NCBI GenBank assembly: GCA_050952845.1
Contig: JBMNLP010000001.1
Span: 2,046,001 to 2,110,000, forward strand
DNA length: 64,000 nt
DNA from: JAGVSV01 sp050952845
GTDB taxonomy: Bacteria > Bacillota > Clostridia > Christensenellales > Aristaeellaceae
Direction of reading: 5' to 3'
Positions 61,911 to 64,000 of this stretch are shown here, one piece after another. Numbering within the stretch: the stretch's first letter is position 1; every line of letters begins with the position of its first letter. The notes below the pieces were generated by a model. That model made no database searches. It was not told the DNA's origin and saw only the letters and a program-made list of their open reading frames with translations. The translations under genes and the position numbers were made by a program.

Positions 61911-62325
61911 GATTTTTCTCATTGGCAACCTCACAAGAGATCCGGAACTTCGCTCTACCCAGAACGGTACTCCGGTGTGCACCTTCACGGTGGCTGTCAA
62001 CCGCCGCAAGCAAAGCGCCGAAGCCGGACAGAATGAAGCCGATTTCTTCCGGGTGACTACCTGGCGTCAGCAGGCAGAGAACTGCAACCGCTTTCTGGCC
62101 AAGGGCCGCAAGGTTGGCGTGGTAGGCACCCTGACCCTGCAAAACTACACCGGAAACGATGGCCAGCAACGCTACAGCCTGGAAGTGATGGCTGATGAAG
62201 TCGAGTTTTTGACGCCGCGGTCTGAGCAGGGGGCCGCCCCAGGCGGCTATGGGCAGACACCTGTGCAAAGTCCGGACGCTCAGGCCGGATTTGTCCAGGT
62301 CGAGGATGATGATCTGCCCTTCTGA
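61903..62325 (+). CDS. ssb: Single-stranded DNA-binding protein
   Basis: 140 residues. IFLIGNLTRDPELRSTQNGTPVCTFTVAVNRR is the start of the OB fold, DFFRVTTWRQQAENC and GKRVGVVGTL-like GRKVGVVGTL follow. A short Gly/Gln linker and the acidic tip DDDLPF form the partner-binding C-terminus. Phage copy supporting replication and recombination. AAGGAG precedes the ATG at 61903. Confidence 0.93.
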   Translation: MNKIFLIGNLTRDPELRSTQNGTPVCTFTVAVNRRKQSAEAGQNEADFFRVTTWRQQAENCNRFLAKGRKVGVVGTLTLQNYTGNDGQQRYSLEVMADEVEFLTPRSEQGAAPGGYGQTPVQSPDAQAGFVQVEDDDLPF

Positions 62326-62397
62326 GTAACCTAGCGGGGGCGCTGACCCCGCCCCCCACCGCCAGGGCTGGCAATTCCCTGGCAGAAAGAGGAAGCC

Positions 62398-62625
62398 ATG
62401 AAAATCAAGACCATCAACAATCAACACCGTAGAGACTTTTATGCGGATTACGAGTGCGAAAACTGCGGTCACATCGAAAAAAACAAGCCCGGCTATGACG
62501 ATGCTAATTTTCACCAGAACGTCATCCCGACCTTTGTCTGCCCTAAGTGTGGCGAAAGCGCCATCAGTCTGGGCATCGACTACCGCCCACTGACCACCAA
62601 GTACCCCGAAGGCTACCAGGTGTAG
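62398..62625 (+). CDS. Zinc-ribbon phage protein
   Basis: 75 residues with two CxxC pairs (CENCGH and CPKCGES) at rubredoxin-like spacing. It lies after the SSB gene, with its own ribosome site GAGGAAG. No named family recognised. Confidence 0.7.
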   Translation: MKIKTINNQHRRDFYADYECENCGHIEKNKPGYDDANFHQNVIPTFVCPKCGESAISLGIDYRPLTTKYPEGYQV

Positions 62626-62632
62626 GAGGCAC

Positions 62633-62962
62633 ATGATGAAAGTGATTATTAAGAAGCCCGGACAACTGGGCTACGAAAAGGACATCCCCAATACTCTGGA
62701 AGCCCTGCAGACCGAGGTCGGTGGCTACATCGAAGTCGTCCACATCAACAGCCGCATGCTTGCGATCGTCAACGAGGAGGGACGCCTGCTGAATCTCCCG
62801 GGTAACGACTGCGGCTTGGTCGGTACCATCGTCTACTGCGCCGAGGATGGCGAAGAGTTTACAGACATCAACGCAGAACAGGCCGAGATACTGCTAGCTG
62901 GCTATGCCCCCGTGCGTTGTGTGACGGATCCGCAGACTGGAGGTGACGTGTATGTTCGCTAA
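62633..62962 (+). CDS. DUF3846 domain protein
   Basis: 109 residues. KVIIKKPGQLGYEKDIPNTLEALQTEVGGYIEVV, AIVNEEGRLLNLPGNDCG and LVGTIVYCAEDGEEF match DUF3846, common on phages and plasmids. The biochemical role is unknown. Two ATGs follow AGGAGG; the second (62636) has better spacing. Confidence 0.75.
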   Translation: MMKVIIKKPGQLGYEKDIPNTLEALQTEVGGYIEVVHINSRMLAIVNEEGRLLNLPGNDCGLVGTIVYCAEDGEEFTDINAEQAEILLAGYAPVRCVTDPQTGGDVYVR

Positions 62963-63257
62963 CCTGCTGATCTTCATCCTTGGCATTGGGACCGGGTTGG
63001 CGTCCATGAAAGCCGCCGTGGATTATAAAGACCGGCACCTTCGCCGGGAAATGTCCAGAACAGAGCAATACAGGGCCCAATACGAGCAGGCGAGGGTTTC
63101 CCTGGCTTACCACCAAGGAAGGGCTGGAATGGCTGTTGCAACTCCAATGGACGATGGTTATGCCCCTGCCCCCATTGACCTGTTTACCGAAGAGGACCAG
63201 GAAGCCCTGAACAACGGCCGGCGTGTGGTGCGGGTAAGGAGAGGAGGCGCCTCATGA
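62952..63257 (+). CDS. Small membrane-anchored phage protein
   Basis: 101 residues. One N-terminal membrane helix (LLIFILGIGTGLASM), then a charged helix (HLRREMSRTEQYRAQYEQAR) and an acidic region. The ATG at 62952 is 8 nt after GGAGG. The stop overlaps the next start (ATGA). Function unknown. Confidence 0.6.
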   Translation: MFANLLIFILGIGTGLASMKAAVDYKDRHLRREMSRTEQYRAQYEQARVSLAYHQGRAGMAVATPMDDGYAPAPIDLFTEEDQEALNNGRRVVRVRRGGAS

Positions 63258-63679
63258 GTCCGAACAGTGGCAAGTGCTATCAGTGCGGCGAATATGTGCC
63301 GGAAGGCAGACAGATTTGTTCCGTATGTGAAAGGGAAGCAAACATAGTCATAAACGACAAAACAAATGACGGCGTACTCCGCAGGTGTCGCCCTGCCATT
63401 ATAAGGGCTGCCAAGGCTTGCCCAGCGAAAACCATTGATCAGCGGGCAGTGTATGAGATTGGCCAAATCGGACTCGCATGCATCCTGGCCGAAATAGCCG
63501 ATAACCCCGACGCCAACATAGGAAAACACCAGAAGCTAATACAAGCTATTGCAGAAACACGGGTGCTGGTGGAGCGCCTGGCCATAGTGCACTGCGCCAG
63601 CGCCCAGGATGCCGACGCTTACCGCTTTTACCTTGACCAGGCTGCCAAGCGGAACGATCCCGCCCAAGCCAAGAGGTGA
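63254..63679 (+). CDS. Zinc-ribbon phage protein with helical body
   Basis: 141 residues. CYQCGEYVPEGRQICSVCE is an N-terminal zinc ribbon and the remainder is helical (AVYEIGQIGLACILAEIA, LIQAIAETRVLVERL). No named family recognised. It lies 4 bp before the replisome organizer gene. Confidence 0.65.
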   Translation: MSPNSGKCYQCGEYVPEGRQICSVCEREANIVINDKTNDGVLRRCRPAIIRAAKACPAKTIDQRAVYEIGQIGLACILAEIADNPDANIGKHQKLIQAIAETRVLVERLAIVHCASAQDADAYRFYLDQAAKRNDPAQAKR

Positions 63680-63683
63680 AGTT

Positions 63684-64000
63684 GTGGCTACTAAGAAATA
63701 CTACTGGCTGAAATTGAAAAGAGATTTCTTCAAACGGCATGATATCCGGATTATTGAAGAAATGCCAAACGGCAAGGACTATGTGTTGTTTTACCTCAAG
63801 TTGTTGCTGGAAAGCATAGATCATTGTGGGGAACTTCGTTTCAGCGAAACCATCCCTTACAACGAGCAAATGCTGGCCGTCATCACAAACACAAACATAG
63901 ACCTGGTTCGGTCAGCCATGAAGGTGTTTGTCCAGCTGAAAATGGTTGAAATGCTTGACGATGAAACCATCTATATGACCGAAGTCAAAAAAATGGTAGG
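63684..64000 (+). CDS. Phage replisome organizer, N-terminal part (cut by window end)
   Basis: GTG start behind AGAGGTGA. The first 105 residues read VATKKYYWLKLKRDFFKRHD, then IIEEMPNGKDYVLFYLKLLL and later IDLVRSAMKVFVQLKMVEM. This is the N-terminal winged-helix domain of phage replisome organizers, which load helicase at the phage origin. The reading frame is still open at the end of the window. Confidence 0.85.
   Translation, partial: MATKKYYWLKLKRDFFKRHDIRIIEEMPNGKDYVLFYLKLLLESIDHCGELRFSETIPYNEQMLAVITNTNIDLVRSAMKVFVQLKMVEMLDDETIYMTEVKKMV

Noticed and set aside
58017..64000. Conjugative element instead of prophage
   Set aside because: No relaxase or type IV secretion gene is visible; the CI/Cro pair, NinB-like protein, SSB and replisome organizer fit a phage early region. 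The late region is outside the window, so this is not final.

Overview
The window looks like the chromosome of an anaerobic, fairly GC-rich Firmicute of class Clostridia. The evidence is strong AGGAGG-type ribosome sites, a glycyl radical enzyme with its activase, HemZ, the gene order secD-secF-recJ-relA-dtd-MBL-hemZ, CUT1 sugar transporters of the LplB/YtcP type, and leucine-rich-repeat surface proteins. This is inferred from gene content; no rRNA or other taxonomic marker is present. From about 54 kb onward the sequence is the early region of an integrated prophage.

Layout. 0-7.5 kb: a secreted protein, then fructokinase, a membrane metallophosphoesterase, polyphosphate kinase, cysteinyl-tRNA synthetase and a ComEA-like protein. 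7.5-17.8 kb (minus strand): four large exported proteins, two of them BspA-type LRR paralogs, then a membrane Ser/Thr kinase with an external LRR domain coupled to a small HTH-like protein. 18.0-19.4 kb: no gene; an imperfect palindrome, arrays of C-rich/G-rich TTGACCCCCACCC motifs in opposite orientations around an AT-rich core, and a toxin-antitoxin remnant. 19.4-29.3 kb: housekeeping block (hemZ, MBL hydrolase, dtd, relA/spoT, recJ, secF, secD), with an unexplained run of hairpins in front of recJ. 29.3-33.8 kb: a tightly overlapping four-gene operon (UxaE-like epimerase, RidA, N-acyl-D-amino-acid deacylase, DSD/DTA-fold PLP enzyme). 33.9-38.6 kb: flavin reductase, argS, dapF, purA. 38.6-41.9 kb: glycyl radical enzyme plus activase. 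41.9-51.0 kb: a glycan locus, with a sugar ABC transporter divergent from a beta-helix protein, GH38 alpha-mannosidase and D-lyxose isomerase. 51.0-53.8 kb: a URO-D-family protein with a small partner, and an AT-rich diguanylate cyclase.

53.8-64.0 kb: two tandem 176-bp repeats sit at the edge of the prophage, and the 3' end of a large serine recombinase runs into the second copy. Inward lie an overlapping SWIM zinc-finger gene, an exported protein (possible lysogenic cargo), a CI-like repressor and a divergent Cro-like gene with palindromic GATTAACATGTTAATC operators. These are followed by a long translationally coupled early operon: a P-loop recombination ATPase, a PD-(D/E)XK nuclease, a NinB-like protein, SSB, several zinc-ribbon proteins, a DUF3846 protein and a replisome organizer cut by the window end.

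How parts may work together (inference): mannose released by the GH38 enzyme could be isomerised to fructose by the lyxose isomerase and phosphorylated by the fructokinase at the left end. The deacylase, DSD-fold enzyme and RidA form a plausible D-amino-acid deacylation, dehydration and imine-clearing chain. The exported LRR proteins and the LRR kinase next to them suggest a surface-sensing group. No tRNA, rRNA, CRISPR array or complete insertion sequence was seen.
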